From assembly GCA_002763085.1 (NCBI GenBank), contig PFCY01000110.1:1-6540 (forward strand): DNA of 6,540 bases, in the 5' to 3' direction. The notes beneath the pieces are model-generated. The model had not been told where the DNA came from and ran no database searches. It saw nothing but the letters and a program-made list of their open reading frames with translations. A program made the position numbers and the translations under genes. Below are positions 5,914-6,540 of this stretch, piece after piece. The DNA is from Candidatus Pacearchaeota archaeon CG10_big_fil_rev_8_21_14_0_10_32_14. Its GTDB lineage: Archaea > Nanobdellota > Nanobdellia > Pacearchaeales > GW2011-AR1. Every line of letters begins with the position of its first letter. Positions within the stretch are counted from its first letter, which is position 1.

Positions 5914-5919
5914 AAAAAA
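5914..5919 (-). terminator. Oligo-T run after the DUF2238-like gene
   Basis: T6 on the minus strand, 15 bases past the stop of the DUF2238-like gene. It lies between the exporter's TATA box and its predicted transcription start, so it would stop read-through from upstream without being transcribed from the exporter promoter. Confidence 0.35.
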
Positions 5920-5922
5920 TAG

Positions 5923-5930
5923 TTTTTAAA
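5923..5930 (-). promoter_or_regulatory. TATA box for the ABC exporter
   Basis: TTTAAAAA on the minus strand ends 22 bases before the ATG at 5901 and only 13 bases before the ATG at 5910. With the spacing used elsewhere in the window it selects the inner start codon. Confidence 0.55.
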
Positions 5931-5934
5931 TCCA

Positions 5935-6432
5935 TTACCTCTGTCTTTTGTTATTAAATATGTGAGGATTATTTTTAATATAATACCGAACTACACTTTT
6001 GATAAAATAAGTTTTTTTCTCTTTCAAATAGAAATATCCAACAAATGAAGCTAATAATGCTCCGAGGCTGTCTACGATAAGATCCCACATCGTATCGACA
6101 AGTCCGTATCTCTGCATTCCGGTTTTTAAAATTTGGTCCATTGCAAACTCAAAAATTTCCCATAATGCCCCCATCGCAAGAGCGAATGAGAAAGTCAGTA
6201 TTGCAATTAACGATGGTTTAGCTTTGATTTTCTCCGTTCTTTGCAAGGACAACACAATCAAGAATCCTATAAGACCTAAAGCAATTCCAGATCCCGTATG
6301 CAAGACAATATCCCACCACCAGAAAAGAGAATAATATGAACGGACATGCCCTAAAAAAATTGATGAATAGAGAAAGATGATTATTATCAATTCAATTTCT
6401 ATAGGAAGATCGATTTTATATCCTCTCTCCAT
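5935..6432 (-). CDS. DUF2238/YjdF-like small membrane protein
   Basis: A 165-residue membrane protein with about four hydrophobic segments (near 11-30, 42-63, 74-95 and 117-136) and a basic C-terminal tail, probably cytoplasmic. Three conserved blocks match what I know of the DUF2238 (YjdF-like) family: WWWDIVLHTGSG (38-49), GALWEIFEFAMD (88-99) and GLVDTMWDLIVDSLGA (110-125). Polar and charged residues inside these blocks (Asp41, His45, Glu92, Glu95, Asp99, Asp113, Asp117 and Asp121) suggest a metal- or ligand-binding pocket in the membrane, but no activity is established. The start at 6432 is supported by a TATA-like box at the standard distance. It may share a physiological role in the envelope with the exporter downstream, though that gene has its own promoter. 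Family call by pattern only. Confidence 0.75.
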   Translation of the reverse strand: MERGYKIDLPIEIELIIIIFLYSSIFLGHVRSYYSLFWWWDIVLHTGSGIALGLIGFLIVLSLQRTEKIKAKPSLIAILTFSFALAMGALWEIFEFAMDQILKTGMQRYGLVDTMWDLIVDSLGALLASFVGYFYLKEKKTYFIKSVVRYYIKNNPHIFNNKRQR

Positions 6433-6444
6433 GTTAAGTCCACT

Positions 6445-6540
6445 TCATAGCTTAACATAAAGATTACTTGGATAATCTTTGATTCCCCTATGGAATCTTT
6501 CTTTATTAAACCAGACTCTCCACTCTTCCATCTTTCCATT
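6445..6540 (-). CDS. C-terminal fragment of a possible transposase/integrase core (cut by window edge)
   Basis: The frame is open from the right edge for 31 codons and stops at 6447-6445. It begins NGKMEEWRVWFNKERFHRG and ends with a YPSNLYVKL-like tail. The order NGK, E, W-x-x-x-(Y/F)N-x-x-R-x-H-x-G-(I/L), then P and Y resembles the end of DDE/rve integrase cores, where the usual form is WYNxxRPHxGL followed by TP and Y. The spacing between NGK and the W is shorter than usual, so it may be a decayed or unusual element. The DUF2238-like gene starts 12 bases after its stop. Only the tail is visible, so the identification is tentative. Confidence 0.45.
   Translation of the reverse strand, partial: NGKMEEWRVWFNKERFHRGIKDYPSNLYVKL
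6454..6461 (-). promoter_or_regulatory. Weak TATA box for the DUF2238-like gene
   Basis: TTTATGTT on the minus strand is a poorer match than the others but sits at exactly the same 22-base distance from the ATG at 6432. It lies inside the end of the edge reading frame. Confidence 0.4.
6459..6497. repeat. Two adjoining perfect inverted repeats
   Basis: AAAGATTA-CTTGGA-TAATCTTT (6459-6480, 8-base arms) is followed at once by GATTCC-CCTAT-GGAATC (6481-6497, 6-base arms). They lie inside the end of the possible transposase frame and next to the promoter of the DUF2238-like gene. They could be element-end hairpins or an operator. Confidence 0.4.

Overview
The window looks like a stretch of a small, compact, AT-rich archaeal genome, most plausibly from the DPANN group (Woesearchaeota/Pacearchaeota-like). 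The evidence is archaeal promoter architecture (A/T-rich TATA boxes at one fixed distance from start codons, mostly without a Shine-Dalgarno site), a CTP synthase with eukaryote-like motifs, a PC4-like single-stranded-DNA-binding protein, oligo-T terminators and very short intergenic gaps. The lineage is an inference; no rRNA or other definitive marker is present.

Layout, left to right. Positions 102-1796 (+) encode CTP synthase (pyrG). Its tail overlaps, tail to tail, a minus-strand redox operon (2806 down to 1762): a membrane-anchored CPHC thioredoxin-like protein, then one base later a CcdA/DsbD-type membrane electron carrier. Divergent from that operon, 2983-3498 (+) encodes an unrecognised membrane-anchored, highly acidic coiled-coil protein. 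On the minus strand follow a PC4-like protein (3863-3561), a 31-residue polyacidic microprotein (4037-3942), a complete ABC exporter half-transporter (5901-4147) and a DUF2238/YjdF-like membrane protein (6432-5935). At the right edge (6540-6445, minus) is the tail of an open frame that resembles the end of a transposase/integrase core.

Regulatory picture. Six genes (pyrG, the thioredoxin-like gene, the coiled-coil gene, the PC4-like gene, the ABC exporter and the DUF2238-like gene) each have an 8-bp A/T-rich TATA-like box whose near end is exactly 22 bases from the A of the start codon. That spacing puts the transcription start on or next to the start codon, so these mRNAs should be leaderless. 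The ccdA-like gene is translated from the operon. The acidic microprotein is the exception: it has a textbook Shine-Dalgarno site, a leader and a strong double oligo-T terminator, which suggests high expression.

Functional links. The thioredoxin-like protein and the CcdA-like carrier are a coherent thiol-disulfide exchange pair at the membrane. The divergent coiled-coil protein has only two cysteines, placed where they could clasp the open end of a helical hairpin, so it is a possible client. The CTP synthase keeps its catalytic motifs but differs at positions tied in other enzymes to GTP activation and CTP feedback, which is worth testing.
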